Shown here in pieces: positions 26,730-50,880 of a stretch of DNA of 64,000 nt. Origin of the DNA: Ianthella basta (Eukaryota; Porifera; Demospongiae; Verongiida; Ianthellidae); assembly GCA_964019415.1 (NCBI GenBank), contig OZ025868.1, positions 2,261,961 through 2,325,960 on the forward strand. Direction: 5' to 3'. Below the pieces are notes generated by a model. The model searched no databases. It was not told where the DNA came from and saw only the letters and a program-made list of their open reading frames with translations. Numbering within the stretch: position 1 is the stretch's first letter; each line of letters begins with the position of its first letter. A program made the position numbers and the translations under genes.

Positions 26730-26854
26730 GACTGTGTGACCACTTGCACCTACATGGCCATGGGGGTGGGAGAGAGGTGAGGTACTCAACTGAACAACTA
26801 AAGGAGAAGTAGACTGAGGATGGAATGAATCTACTAACCAAATGGAATGACCAT
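26730..26854 (-). pseudogene. Truncated 5' end of an Ig/FN3 receptor gene
   Basis: On the minus strand, ATG (26,854) starts a 16-nt exon (MVIPF) followed by GTTAGT, an intron very like intron 1 of the complete receptors, an AG acceptor and the first 20 nt of exon 2 (26,730-26,749). Similarity then stops abruptly in the middle of the signal-peptide exon. The body of the gene is missing, so this is a remnant at a duplication or deletion breakpoint. At the left edge of the window the equivalent exon 1 may still be attached to a complete gene. Confidence 0.6.
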
Positions 26855-27546
26855 TTTAAAGCTGTATACAAATGTACAATGTACGTACATGCATACTAAT
26901 GTTTACAGGGACTGTTCCTTACATGGTAAGTCAACATTCTTCTGGCAATTGCTGGGGCTGTCCTTCAACTCTAGAATCATCTATGCATATATTCTGTGGA
27001 ACCAGAGCCTAAGATTCATTGCATTTAACAATATACTGCATGGGCTTTTGTGTTCAACTATAATAGGTTATTACACATTTATTATACATAAAATATATCC
27101 TACCATAACTAGTTTGAAGGAAATGATGTATCAGCCTTGCAGGATTATGCATAATTAAAACTCTCACATGTCAACACTCAACAGAACCACTATTGGCGCA
27201 CTTTTGTGATAATGAATTTCTGTTTGTTTCACCTAAAAGGACACACCACTGAACCACACTGCGGTAATTGCATAGTGAACATGCCAGTTGATACAGCATG
27301 TGCACAGTGACTTGTTTGCAATACTGTCAGCCTTTCATGGTCATCATGTCAATGACCATTTGACTGAACATAGCAACTGATGAATAATCACATAGGGTAT
27401 CATGTCAGTCACACAAGTACTATTATATTATAATATTGTATACCTAAAATGCATGCAAACAAAGGAATAAGTAAATACTAGCTTCAGACTATGCAGTAAT
27501 TTATGAAGAAATGCAAACTGTCCATACAACAGTGACTTGTGAAACA

Positions 27547-29353
27547 TTACACGTTGACATATTTTGATTCATTCTCCAGCCGGCTGCTCATTAGCTGTTG
27601 ATGGCTCATTTCAACTGAACAGTAACTTGGGTTGGGTTGGAGCTGGATGCTGGTGGGTTCACCAGAGGGTATAGGGTCACCATAGGGACTGGTATTAACA
27701 AAGTGGGTGGGGTCAATGAAAGTTTGATCTCCAGAGGGGGAGGGGTAACTGGGGTTGCGTGGAAGCTGAACTGATTGACTATCAGAGGCACCGGAGTGTG
27801 AGGCTGCAACATAAAGCAGAGATCAATGAAGCAATATATACTTGGTGGAGAATTCAAGACAATTAACTATTGTGACACATGTGTACTGTACAATGTGATT
27901 AATGGGTTACCTTTCTGTTTCAAAGTGTGTATCTTCCAACATAACACAGCAGTGATACCTCCAAATATGGTCATACTGACAATGTACAGTGCAGTGAGAG
28001 AGTACACCACACCTGTGAAGACCTCCTGTGAGACTGACAGAGGTATAACGTACAATAGGGTGTGGAGTCATACACTACATGCATAAGTGGTACGTAGCTA
28101 GCTACGATCACTGCTGCTGGTGCATCAAGCTGCGCTATCCTGGGAGTGTCTGTGCAGACAGCATTATACTATTGTGAACAGAGTTATCACACAGTTCAGT
28201 AGTGCGGTGTTGCAACTAAGCATGTATACACGTTACCAATAGGGCAGGGTGCACGTGTATACATGTACGTAGGTATATGTAGGTGCATACCACTGGGGTG
28301 ATATACCTAGACAGGTGAAATGAAAGACAACATGCAGATGTAAGCATGACATGCTTGCACATACACCTTACCTGAGGGTGAGTGCACTGTTGGAACATGT
28401 GAATGGAATGTACCTAAGGGATATACATATGGACACAGTTTGAAACCACAAGACTGTCAGTGTATAATGTAATAAAGTAGCTATAAGTAATTGCATATTG
28501 CTTAATGGAATAAGCGAATGTTTTGACAATTTGTATCAACGCAAATTGGTAAATGTGCATGGTTTTGATGGCCAAAACAGATGTGTGAGATAGCTCAGTG
28601 GTCTACCCTGCTAAAAGTTACCATAATAATATGCTCATGAGTGGATTCATGCATTCAGGTGATCAGCATGCTTGATTTGCATTGATGGCTTTAGCTTTAT
28701 AGACTCACAGATGCATGAAATGTACTTCATTGAAGTAAAATTCACTTTCATTCCATACGCCTTTAATCTATACAGTCTACTGTATATGTAAAGGTCATTT
28801 CAAGCTCACTAAACACAGCTGATGTTCTCCATGTCACCATCTCAGTGACAACATTCCCCATGTCATCACTCATGTTGGTGGGGACAGCGTTGAACTTGGT
28901 CATGTTCACTGTCACTGCCTCCTCTGACAGCCGTTGGGTCAGAGGTAGGGACAGAGTCACTGAGTCATTATTGTGTTTGGTGGTTAGGAACTGGAACACA
29001 TCTGCTGTCATATTAGCAACTTTTACTCCATCAATGTCCACTGAGTACCACTCAGTGGGGTAGCCAGGGCAGTCGGGCTCATACTGCATAAAGGGATAGC
29101 ATATAGTATTTGTATACATAATTATATATAACACTGTCACAGCCCTGTGATAATCACAGGGCTGTGACAGTGTTACAGACAGTGACAGCAGATAACTTTC
29201 TAACGCTGAAGAACCCTAACCACTGTGATGACTGTGGGTGTGCACATGTAGTTCTCTGAGTGCCCTCCCTCTCTGTCCCTGTTTTTGTGTATAATATTAT
29301 GCATGTCTTTAAGTGTGCATGTATGTTTGCATGTATGTGTTTGTACATGTGTG

Positions 29354-29435
<82 letters not shown>

Positions 29436-31224
29436 TGTGTGTCTGTGTGTGTGTGTGTGTGTGTATGAGTGAGCATGATTGTGTTCATGGCAGATTTGAG
29501 AATGTGCAAAGTGAAACTGTGTAATCTATATATATAGTTATGTTTGTGTACAGCGCAGTTATACACATGTGTCCAATAATGTATGAATCTATCCATGTCT
29601 GCTTCAATTATAGATTCATGTTCATTCGTGTGTGCACAAGAGTGTTCATGAATTATGCCAAATTAGTTACAATACACAGCAGTGACCAAAGGCAGCAAGT
29701 ATTTCAAGCTGGGGTGGTTTTTAACTTGAAATACTTGTTGTACTTTGTGACCAGTAAGCCAGTTGCTGGCTGAGCAGCCTCTGCTACAGGCTGTTGCCAT
29801 ATGAAAAATAGAAACAAATTAATAATATGCATTATTGCTGATGCATTTGAACTATGGCCAAATTTTACAATCTCACATGACTCACTTGCACAAATGTCAC
29901 ACTGATGAAGTCACGATCTGTTCCAATAGTGACACTGGTGATAGTGAATTGACCAGGACCTGCAAAAGGCCACCAATAGAATGACTTGCTGCAAACAGGA
30001 TGGACACAGCATATCTATAATAATGAAACTCTTCCATAATCAAACACATTGGACATGGCCACATACTATAACAAAATCTTTCTGTCAAAATTTGATAGAC
30101 ATTGATCACTTGTTATCACTCACTTACGTAGCATAACACCGACTCCCACTACGATGGTGTTTCCCCTTTGATTGCCAATGAGTGCAGTGGCAGTGGAGTG
30201 GTAGGTCCTACACCTCTCCAGGTTGCTGATGGTGTACTCCACAGTGCACCCACTGGAAGTGGTGCTGACTAATGAGAGAGGGGACACAGTGTGCTCCACT
30301 GAGAAGTACGAGGTGCACCTCGGGTAGAGGCTGCAGCTCTCTTGGAAGGAGTAGGTGAAGGTGGAGAGGTGCTCAGAGAAGTTGGCAGTGAATCTCTCCA
30401 AGGAAAGAGTAGGTTTGTAGTCTAAGTAGAACAGAGAGAGCTTGGAATAATTGAAATGCTATTAGCTATCTGCACTGCAACACTGGGGTACATATAACTG
30501 TGCACACTGTGCTACACATATATGTATATGATGCAATCCTCTATAGCTACAAACTTTATCACAAAGTCCGTGTACTGGTGAGTGGTCAGAAGCAACTATC
30601 ACATTGCTTACATTATTCTCTATGGTACCACAAATTCATGTGATACTCTGTACACTGACCAGGAGGAATGAATGAGTAGTGGACTCTGTTGCTCTTGATG
30701 AGGGTGCCCAATATGTTGTATACACACTGGATGTCGAATCCATCCAGCACTCGTACACTACCTACTCCACTGATGGCTGCTGTGTGTTCTGTTGTACTTT
30801 CAACAGTGTACACTGCCCCATCAGGAAAGGCAGTGATAAGGACATTACCATTCTTGTGAGTCCCATTGTGTATCCATTCTGGAGGAGTGATAACATCACT
30901 GTGTCTACAGATGAGGGTGAGTTGGTCTGAACAGTTTCCTCCTTGGAGTTCCAGGGAGATGTTGAAGGCTGCTGAGATGAAGAAAATAAGACTATGTGAA
31001 TGAGTAGGCAGAAGGAGCCACCTCACAGTACACCAACTCAGTGTACCTTCTCCTCCAGTATAGCACTCCAGTACTAGTACAACAGTGACAGCCAACAGGG
31101 AGACTGTGTGACCACTTGCACCTATACATGGGAGGGAGGTGAGGTACATGACTGAACAACTAAATGCTAGATAAAGAGTGTAGACTGGGGATGGAAGAAT
31201 TCACTAACCATAGCAAGCCACCAT
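27547..31224 (-). CDS. Ig/FN3 single-pass receptor with NPxY-containing tail (copy B)
   Basis: Ten minus-strand exons join in phase into about 489 residues: 31,209-31,224; 31,047-31,121; 30,660-30,971; 30,128-30,421; 29,886-29,959; 28,810-29,083; 28,372-28,386; 28,112-28,149; 27,911-28,025; 27,547-27,803. The architecture equals the gene at 712-4,432: signal peptide, Ig-like domain, two FN3-like modules, linker, membrane helix and Pro/Ser-rich tail. The tail keeps both NPSY motifs and ends SKYVNV. Relative to copy A the linker is one codon longer and the tail six codons shorter (one GDPTSS-like unit fewer). Every indel is a multiple of three and no stop has appeared, so both copies look under constraint. 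The donor after the linker exon is weak here (GTGATC against GTAGTG in copy A). Confidence 0.82.
29130..29174. repeat. Perfect 21-bp palindrome
   Basis: Arms 29,130-29,150 and 29,154-29,174 are exact reverse complements around the 3-nt loop TAA. Copy A has only the left arm (about 2,325-2,345), followed by unrelated sequence. The right arm therefore arose in copy B, at a point where copy A sequence is missing. Confidence 0.9.
29357..29464. repeat. (TG)n microsatellite
   Basis: A TG tract of about 108 bp with TC interruptions lies in the intron between receptor exons 5 and 6. Copy A has only a few TG units at the same place (about 2,635-2,680). Confidence 0.95.
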
Positions 31225-31289
31225 TCTAAAGTTGTTTACGCAAAAATGATAACAGGGACTCTCCTTTCATTAGCTACTAGTAACTACTA

Positions 31290-32030
31290 GTAACTTGGGT
31301 TGGGTCAGAGCGGTCACTGTTGGGGTCAACAGGATCAAAGTTTGGACATGATGTACAATTATGTTATATAAAAATGTGAGCTTGATTCTGTTTGAACTGT
31401 TAGCAGATGGATGCACTTGTATGACTCTGAATACAAACAGGATCAGAACAGAATCACTGGTGTATAGTGTGTAATCACCGACAGCGTCAGCAAACTACTA
31501 ATTATACTTATACATAGCCATATCTACTGTATACCTGTATATACACATGCATGCATTGTGAGGTGCTAATGCCTTTACCGTATTCAGAGTGTATTTGTGT
31601 ATCAATTATTAGACATACAGCATTTATCCTCATTCTCCAGTTGAGGGATAATTAGTGTTGAAGACTCTTAGTAACTTGGGTTGGGTCAGAGCGGTCACTG
31701 TTGGGGTCAACAGGATCAAAGTTAGGACATGATGCAAAATAATTATTATGTTATAAAAATGTGAGTTCGATTCTGTTTGAAACTGTTAGCAGATGGATGC
31801 ACTTGTATGACTCTGAATACAAACAGGATCAGAACAGAATCACGTACTGGTGTACGGTGTGTAATCACTGACAGAGTCAGCAAACTACTAATGCACTTAT
31901 ACATAGCCATATCTACTGTATACCTGTATATACACATGCATGTATTGTAAGGTGCTAATGCCTTTTACTGTATTTCAGATTGTATTTGTGTATCAAAATC
32001 AGTGATGAAATGAAAGCAACATAACGGTGT
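31290..32030. repeat. Local tandem duplication upstream of receptor copy B
   Basis: A unit of about 380 bp beginning taacttgggttgggtcagag occurs at about 31,290 and again at about 31,671. Copy A has a single unit near 4,489. Both units continue through agcagatggatgcacttgta and the block ending near ggtgctaatgcc. The unit lies between the receptor start and the small secreted-protein locus, so it could duplicate promoter sequence. Confidence 0.8.
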
Positions 32031-32092
32031 ACTGTATGTATTATACATGCATCCTCTGCCAACTATGGTTGTGCTTTGACTGTAATCTGCAG

Positions 32093-32267
32093 GGCTATGG
32101 TTTCATGTAATGGGTGCCCCTAGAGGATTGCACAAGAGTTGTGCAATCCTCATAGCAAGCCACCTCATAGAGCCACCTCACATGATTATCCATTATTCGG
32201 CTAGCGGCTGCGGTGGGCAGCCCCTTACACAATACCTAGCAGGCATCCGCTACATGAAACCAGAGCC
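32093..32267. mobile_element. 175-bp MITE with 8-bp target duplication
   Basis: Terminal inverted repeats GGCTATGGTTTCATGTA (left) and GGCTCTGGTTTCATGTA (right, other strand) match at 16 of 17 positions. ATCTGCAG is duplicated on both sides (32,085-32,092 and 32,268-32,275) and occurs once at the empty site in copy A (4,889-4,896). An 8-bp duplication and short inverted ends indicate a hAT-type non-autonomous element that inserted after the segmental duplication. Confidence 0.9.
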
Positions 32268-32662
32268 ATCTGCAGCTGGTGAGGTACATGCATGCTACTA
32301 GGAGTAATTCCAAATCTATTCCCATTCCAAATTCCTTATGTGTTTTTGGAATAATATGGCACAAATAAACACGAGAGGAATTCAAATGCACATTGTGTTC
32401 ATGACAAGTGTTTCCACACACTACAAATGATCCTTATGCAGTTCAAAGGTTAACTATGGAAATAGATAGATTTGACTAAAAAATACATTCAGTGTTGATT
32501 CTATCAACTTGTAAACCTTCACTACGCAGTTTCCAGATACTCTACAGTTGTGTAACCAGATTATTTGTTGTTTGACTAAATAATAATTATTGAAATAACT
32601 ATATTCCTTTCATTTGTACCACTGAACAACAATACTTGCCTGGGCCACCAAGTATACCTTCA

Positions 32663-33323
32663 TTAAATGATGTACAGTAGGTGAGTATCATGTTGTACTG
32701 CCATGTAGAGTACACATTCACTGGAAGTATAGCCGCAAGCTTCAAAGGTGAGGCAGTTTTGTGTTTGATGAACTGCTTGCAAGGATGCAATGCAGCTGCT
32801 ACGTATGTATATACCTCATTGCATATGTACTGTACCAGTCCACACTAAAGTACTCTTCCCTATACATAAGCCTCCTTGTTCATCTACATGCTGCCTGGTG
32901 TTTTACACTAGCTACATACATGAGTGGTGGAAGCAATTGGGCTTTGGTCATGTTGAACCCCCAGCACAAATGTGTTAGTGAACAGGGCAGTGGACATGGG
33001 GATGAATGGAGGTGGGCAGTCAGGCATCCATTCAAGGGCGGGTGAAGGTCCAGGGTGTTGCAGAGTATACTTCAGAGAAGTGCTCTTCTGCTTGCCACTG
33101 TTTGAAAGAGAGCTGGATGGATGCACAGCAGTCATCGTCTGGTGAAGCTATAATCAGATGGTGTGCTGATATGTGCATGTGGATGGCTATATTTTGTGAT
33201 GAACGCGAAAACATTTATGATAATTATAAGTATTTAATGTACTCTAGATCTGCACATAGCTAAGTACCTTGGCAGGAGCTCAAAAATGGCCAGAGCTACA
33301 GTCCTTCCGGTAGTGAGTGCCAT
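32663..33323 (-). pseudogene. Small secreted-protein gene, copy B (disrupted)
   Basis: This is the counterpart of 5,284-5,958. The start MALTTGRTVALAI is present, but a deletion of about 14 bp in the signal-peptide exon shifts the frame before the hydrophobic core is complete. One extra A in the third exon (in aaaactgcctcac) shifts the frame again. Exon 2, from SPDDDCC onwards, is still open. It is probably non-functional unless it uses a different start. Confidence 0.55.
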
Positions 33324-33622
33324 CCATGCACCAATAACAGTGACCTGACCTGGGCACAGAACAGAGTTCCTACAGCTCCTCTAAGTCTTAGCTAGCTAGG
33401 TTGTTGTGGCAGCGCTATTGTGCATAGATGTTAGCTACCCATTCAGGTAGTTAATACCTGCTGGTAGCTAAACTAACTTGTTTCATAATATGAATAGATC
33501 TAATGAATATACACTTCAGTAATAGCTTGCGACCAGAATCCATATGTTTGTTTACATTCATCTGGTATACATGTGTGCTTTATCAAGATTGCTGGAATTT
33601 CCCCTATAACATTGACGACAAA

Positions 33623-34849
<1,227 letters not shown>

Positions 34850-36594
34850 GACAGTTAGTACAACAATATTTAATGTTTAGAACTACGTACTATAAGTGCC
34901 CCATTGTACTAGACTGATTTTAATTATATGTTTTCTATTATGTGAGTGGTCCTATATTATTGCACTGTTTTGCAGTTTATATGGTTGCATTGTAATTATA
35001 CCTGGTGTAAGTTTATTCATGGCAAACCATACAGCAATTTTGTTCTGTTCCTTCTTATAAGTAGATCTATGAGTGGAAGGAAGGCAATGTGAGAACACAT
35101 TGATGTATTTTGTTGAGATAGATCTGAAACTTCTGACTGTGAATCAAATTTGTAACCACAACTACATGTACGTACGTATATATGTAGTTATATACAACCA
35201 CCACACAGTGCAAGTTACAATATCGCGGTCACTACCACATGTGCCAGTAGAGTACCTGCACCAGTTGGTCATAGAAAAAGACCACCAGTGCAAGTTGCAG
35301 TGGGACCACGGCAGCACACGCACCATTTGCACCACCACATGTGCCAGAAAGTAAAGTCGCTCCATGGCTAAAGAAAAAGACCACCAGCGCAAGTTACAGC
35401 CGGTCAGAACCTGCACTGCTGCCATTGGAGTGCACGCTGCAGCAAGCAAATGTATCTTGCCTAAGGTCAAGCCATTGAATTTCTGCCCATATCCTCGATT
35501 CAATGGCGTGCCCTTAGGCAAGAACGAAGGCCTAATTAAAACTTCTGTCTCATTTAAAAGTCTTAAAATCTCCCATACTTCAAAGCCACACCTAGCATGT
35601 CTGTGAGAGCCATCAAATCCCCAGGACATTATTTATTTATTTAATTATTTACTTTAGATTAGTGGTGTATATTGTAACTTGCATTGTATACTTCTATTTG
35701 ACGATGCAAAAATGGCTGCCTCTCGCGAACCAGGCGTGAATATTTGCCGCGGAAAGCTTCTCTAGGTAGGCGATGCGAATGACGCTGGCTGCTTGCCACC
35801 CTGCCTACCATTCACGCTCAACATTCTCTGAAGAGACATTGAGAAGATCGGGGACTTCTCTCCCTCCAGCTTCAAAATCCCTGAGTCGACATCCACAGCA
35901 TCCTGCTGCGTCTGCTTCCTATCCAACTGCAGCTCCCATATCCTCCATATTCCCATGGGCCTAGCGTAACTGCGCTCTCCATCATGTCTTGCTCTCAAGG
36001 AACTCCTAACTCCTCTCCAACTTACATTTACTGTGTGTTGTGCCCCACAAATCAGTTAACTACACTCATCTTGCACATGGCTTGTGTTTCATGCACTATG
36101 GCTACAACTCAATCGGCTTGCTTGGGCTCGCAATGCATCTGCCTAGTTGATAGCACATGCCTTCTTTGGCCACACATGCTATAGCCAGCATATGCAGTAG
36201 CTGACCTCATTGGTGTGGTACTGTCTCTCTTTACAGGGTGAGGTAGGTCCACCTGGTCCAGCAGGTCCAGTGGGTGCACAGGGCATCCCTGGGTTGGCAC
36301 GATGCAATGCATCTGCCTAGTTGATAGCACATGCCTTCTTTGGATGTCAACTCAGAAGTGGGAGGGAAAGTTTTGAAGCACAGCACTCACATTTCTATCA
36401 CACTGCATTTCGTTTCGTAATAGCATTTCACATCACATCACAACACAGCACTTCACATCGCACCACCATACAGCTCCTCTGTTGCCACTGACAACTGATT
36501 TATGCTGCATTTGCCTTCTGCTGTGTGTGCTCACATCTTTGTAGCAGCCTCTATGTATACTCTGAAATGGAAACCTTATGCCTTTCTGTTTTTG

Positions 36595-36718
36595 CCCTTG
36601 AGGCTCATGCTACGTTGTCTAGCAGATTTATGGAGCGTTGATGAGCATTCATGTAGCTGTAGGTCTGGTTCCAGTAAAATGTTTCGACCACGCAGGTCCT
36701 CATCAGTTACAAAACTTG
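36595..36718. mobile_element. 124-bp insertion with 8-bp duplication, copy B only
   Basis: TGTTTTTG flanks the insert on both sides (36,587-36,594 and 36,719-36,726) and occurs once in copy A (about 9,352-9,359). The insert contains, on its reverse strand, a tgatgaggacctgcgtggtc stretch of the kind found near LINE/SINE 3' ends. No inverted termini are visible. It is a short retro- or DNA-element fragment in an intron upstream of a collagen exon. Confidence 0.7.
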
Positions 36719-36775
36719 TGTTTTTGTCAATTATTGTAATTTTTTACTCTCAGCTGCAAATATCTTTTATTTCAG

Positions 36776-47121
<10,346 letters not shown>

Positions 47122-48239
47122 AGCTACTCCACATGAACTAACAATTAACATTTTCTCTTTATAATATCGATCTTATATTCATCCATCATTAAGTTTCTTT
47201 CATACACGCACTTACAAGTTCTGACACTTGCAACTGAAGTGCTTGTATGTGTAGTTAATGTACTGTTGGGAATAATGAGGTAATACTACCATACAATTAC
47301 GTAATTGATTGTCTATACACTGCGAACTATACTATAATATTAATACTATACTAGTTGTAGCTGTATACTTTACAATATGGATCGTGTGAGTTATTAGTTG
47401 TAAAGGTTATGATCCAACACAGTCTTGTATATGTTAGCACTTATACTTGCATGCCTCAATATGCACACACATGCACATATATTGCACGTGCACACGTACG
47501 TGCACATGCATGGGTGTACTTCCTGCTTACATATATGAGGCAAGGCAGATGTATGGTTTAACTGACCATAAGAAGACTCAGTGGCTGGTATATAATACAA
47601 ACAAGGTCAATTCACAGGGTGTGCAGCCATGAAGGCTCTGTGTATGGTAGAGTGAGTCCCTTTCATCCTGTGTATGGTATACCAAGACCATTTTCGTATT
47701 CACATTAGCCAGTATAATGCATTGCTTTAATTGGTTTCATGATGAGTTAGACTATAATGGCCGGTCTACAAATGGATTAGGCACTATAGCTACTTATTCA
47801 TGGTCATAACAGGCCTATAGTCACGTGTGCTCACTCTAGTCATGCTTCATATGATTGTACATAGCTATAGGCCTTTGTGGTCAAAACATCTCACTGCTGC
47901 AATCATTAATATTGTACATGTTTCACTACATGTTTTGCATGCTTTGCTTTCCTGCCATTTTTACACTTTTTGTCACATCCACCTATTATTTATTGAGTTG
48001 CACTCGATCTTCTGAGTTTGTAACAGCTGAGGAAGATCCACGGTTCGAAACGTACTGTTCCCAATTGAAGTGACTGCTGTGTTCATGCTCAATAATCTAC
48101 TACCATTTCAACTCATTTTGTACCAATCTGTATTATGTATACGGACTTGCTTCCTGTTACAGTATCTACTGTACAGTATAAATATATGAACATGTGTACA
48201 AGCAGCAAACATTGATGTATGTACATAATTATGTACCCT
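47122..48239. other. 3' flank of the collagen gene, no other gene seen
   Basis: This AT-rich stretch holds the collagen 3' UTR and flank. About 160 bp after the stop (to about 47,278) are repeated at 51,103-51,259. A fragment at about 48,026-48,056 (gctgaggaagatccacggttcgaaac) resembles the 3' part of a retroelement. Nothing else is supportable. Confidence 0.55.
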
Positions 48240-48256
48240 AAGTTTGGCAACAGTGA

Positions 48257-48696
48257 TGCCAACATTATTGTACGGTTGTGAGACGTGGACTCTATCTAAG
48301 CAGCAGCAACTGAAAGTGCAGGCCACCCAGATGAAGGTGTTGAGGCGGATCGAAGGTGTGACTACATAGGTTGGATCGGATGAGAAATGTAGACATTAGG
48401 GAGAAGTTGAGACAAGAAAGTGTTTTGGATGCAGTGAAGAGAAGGCAGGAGAAGTGGAGGGTTAGACTGGAAGAAATGAGCAATGAGAGGTTAACAAAGA
48501 AAGTTTTTGTTGGAGAGATGGAGGGGAAGAGACCAAGAGGAAGACCACGCTCAAGATGGACAGATAATTTTAAATAGCTTCTATATCGTATAACTAACTA
48601 CTTGCCATGCTAACATATCAGTGTATAAGTATAGGGATGACCTCCAGTATTGGAGATGTATCCATTTTGGTTATTGAATTGAATTGAATTGAATTG
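48257..48696 (+). mobile_element. 5'-truncated RTE-type LINE with 17-bp target duplication
   Basis: The insert encodes the C-terminal end of an RTE-like protein: LLYGCETWTLSK, then MRNVDIREKL and GKRPRGRPRSRW, as in the longer RTE at 56,978-58,786, with frame breaks. It ends in a (TTGAA)n tail. AAGTTTGGCAACAGTGA flanks it at 48,240-48,256 and 48,697-48,713. This is a textbook target-primed insertion of a 3' fragment. Confidence 0.88.
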
Positions 48697-49124
48697 AAGT
48701 TTGGCAACAGTGACAGGTTCATGTCCACATGCTTTGTATGTATATGCCTAGAGGCCTATATATAAGGCACTACCACAGGAAATTTGCATACAGTATTCAT
48801 AAAAGTATAATTTGACTGTTAGTTGGATATAATAATGCAGGCCTATGCTCAATAATCATGCCCGGCAGAACAGCCCAGGCTTCCCAGGCCATGGCCTGAC
48901 CAGATTTTTAGACCTAGCCATTCTTTTGTATAGCAAGGATACTTGCTGGCGCTGCATGTGGCCATCTAGGTAAGATTGTCTTGATGTGGCCTGACCACCA
49001 TTAAAGCGCTTCCTCCGGGCCTGAATAATGTACTGTGTAAAAACTGTTTGATGCCATATTCCAAGTGGATGTTCTCATGCATGCTTGCTTTCCACTCATG
49101 CTATATACAGTAGCTGTCATGATA

Positions 49125-49784
49125 CCGTATACGTACAAATTTTCGCGGGACGTTTTTTCGCGAATTTTGCGAAAATTCTTACAATTTCCCAGGGCAATAT
49201 GCACGTGCGGAAGGCCTTAAATTGCTAACTGTGTAGCAAAGAAACGTTTCTATTGTGCGGAATGGCCAAGAAGACGATCAAAAATTACTTTTAAGACCGT
49301 AGACGTCTTTGCCAAGGACTTGCCATCTCGAGTAATCGACGCTCCAGTAAACGTGCATACTATCGAGCCACTGCGCCGAGCAAACACGGAGCAAAGGCAG
49401 GATATGGTGCGTGGAACGTGTCCCACAGTCAGGCCGGCGTTCTGGGCTGCCACGCGTAAGGATCTTTGCTGTTCCGTTTTCCCGTTCACGCTGAAGAACT
49501 GCTCCTGCCGATGCAGACCAGCCATCCTTGGAACGTTATACTCGCGAACGCAACTACTTAAATGGAACGAAGACATCCGTAAACGGTCAGAAATGATCCG
49601 TAAAGCGCCAGTAGAACGAACCAAAGCGTACATCGATGCCTGAGCCACTCTAGGTGGTGATATCTTCCATAGAAAGGAAGCCATTCGCGAAATGTTCAGG
49701 GCTTCGCGAAATTAAAATCGCGAAAATTGTCAGGAAAGGGGCATTCGCGAAATATACATCCCGCGAAATATTGTACGTATACGG
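49125..49784. mobile_element. 660-bp TA-flanked MITE with long inverted ends
   Basis: The ends are CCGTATACGTACAAATTTTC (left) and CCGTATACGTACAATATTTC (right, other strand), and inverted similarity continues to TTCGCGAAT for about 42 bp. TA occurs on both sides (49,123-49,124 and 49,785-49,786), as for Tc1/mariner insertions. The interior carries a 144-codon minus-strand open frame (49,250-49,684) and an overlapping one on the plus strand. Neither resembles a transposase. Confidence 0.82.
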
Positions 49785-50060
49785 TAACCCGTGATGGGGG
49801 ACCATGAGCACTGAAGTGTATTGAAGTGCTACTTGGAGCAAGCTGCGTGACTGGCACTGATGAATCAAACCAATTTGCTCATTCAAGTGACATGCCCCGG
49901 ATGGCACACAATTGCAGGTTCACTTGGTTAACTGCTGAAGTAGCCCTGACTTCTATATATAGCAACAGGGTTGGATGCAGTAGCTGCAGTGCACCATTCT
50001 ATCACTGCTCAGGCATGTATTGATCATTACTGATCTGCAATGTTAAGCACACACACATGT

Positions 50061-50182
<122 letters not shown>

Positions 50183-50603
50183 TGCAGCCCAAATTGAGTG
50201 AAAGGCATCTTGTACTCCCCAAGAGTGTTAGCTACAGAGAGTATATAGCTGTTTGCTTAAGGAGCTTCTGAGCAGCTTAAACAACCAGAATAATACAACA
50301 ATCAACAAGAGCCTTGGAAGAATCCTTCAAAAGTGATAAACCTATAACATGCAGTTACACTCCAAATGGATGTTCGAAGGTGTAGGGACCATCAAATCTC
50401 AATCATCACAACCCTCCACCTTATGATACCCTGTGTTGTCCCCATTCTAATGTGTGGCATGGCTAACATGTTACAGAAGATAGTGCTTTTCTGCAGTATG
50501 GACAAAATGTAATGGTTGCAATTAGTTTAATTGATATGAGTAAGGTTTCTATAATTATTTATGTTAGTAGGCTTCGTCATTGTGTGTAGATTACTAATTG
50601 CAA

Positions 50604-50628
50604 GGGGGGGGGGGGGGGGGGGGGGGGG
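50604..50628. repeat. G25 homopolymer
   Basis: Twenty-five consecutive G followed by AGGG on the plus strand. It could fold as a G-quadruplex, and its length is likely to be uncertain in the assembly. Confidence 0.85.
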
Positions 50629-50880
50629 AGGGTTAAATAATGAGCACAGTTTTCAATTATACTCACATTGGTAGGTTTCCTAAGTTAAATGTTTGTGACC
50701 TAACGTGCAATTAGCATCATAGTCATATGATTGTACTGTAGATTGCTCACCCTCATAGCAGCTACGTTACGCATGTCTGAATACTAACAGCTAGGCTGGA
50801 AACCTGTAGCTATAGATGGAGAAATCAGTCAGTCACATATTATAATCTATAAAGGAATGGCTGACATTAGGTGATATAAT

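Noticed and set aside
48026..48060. tRNA-like segment with ggttcgaaac
   Set aside because: The T-arm-like string is not accompanied by a cloverleaf or A/B boxes; it looks like a retroelement 3' fragment.
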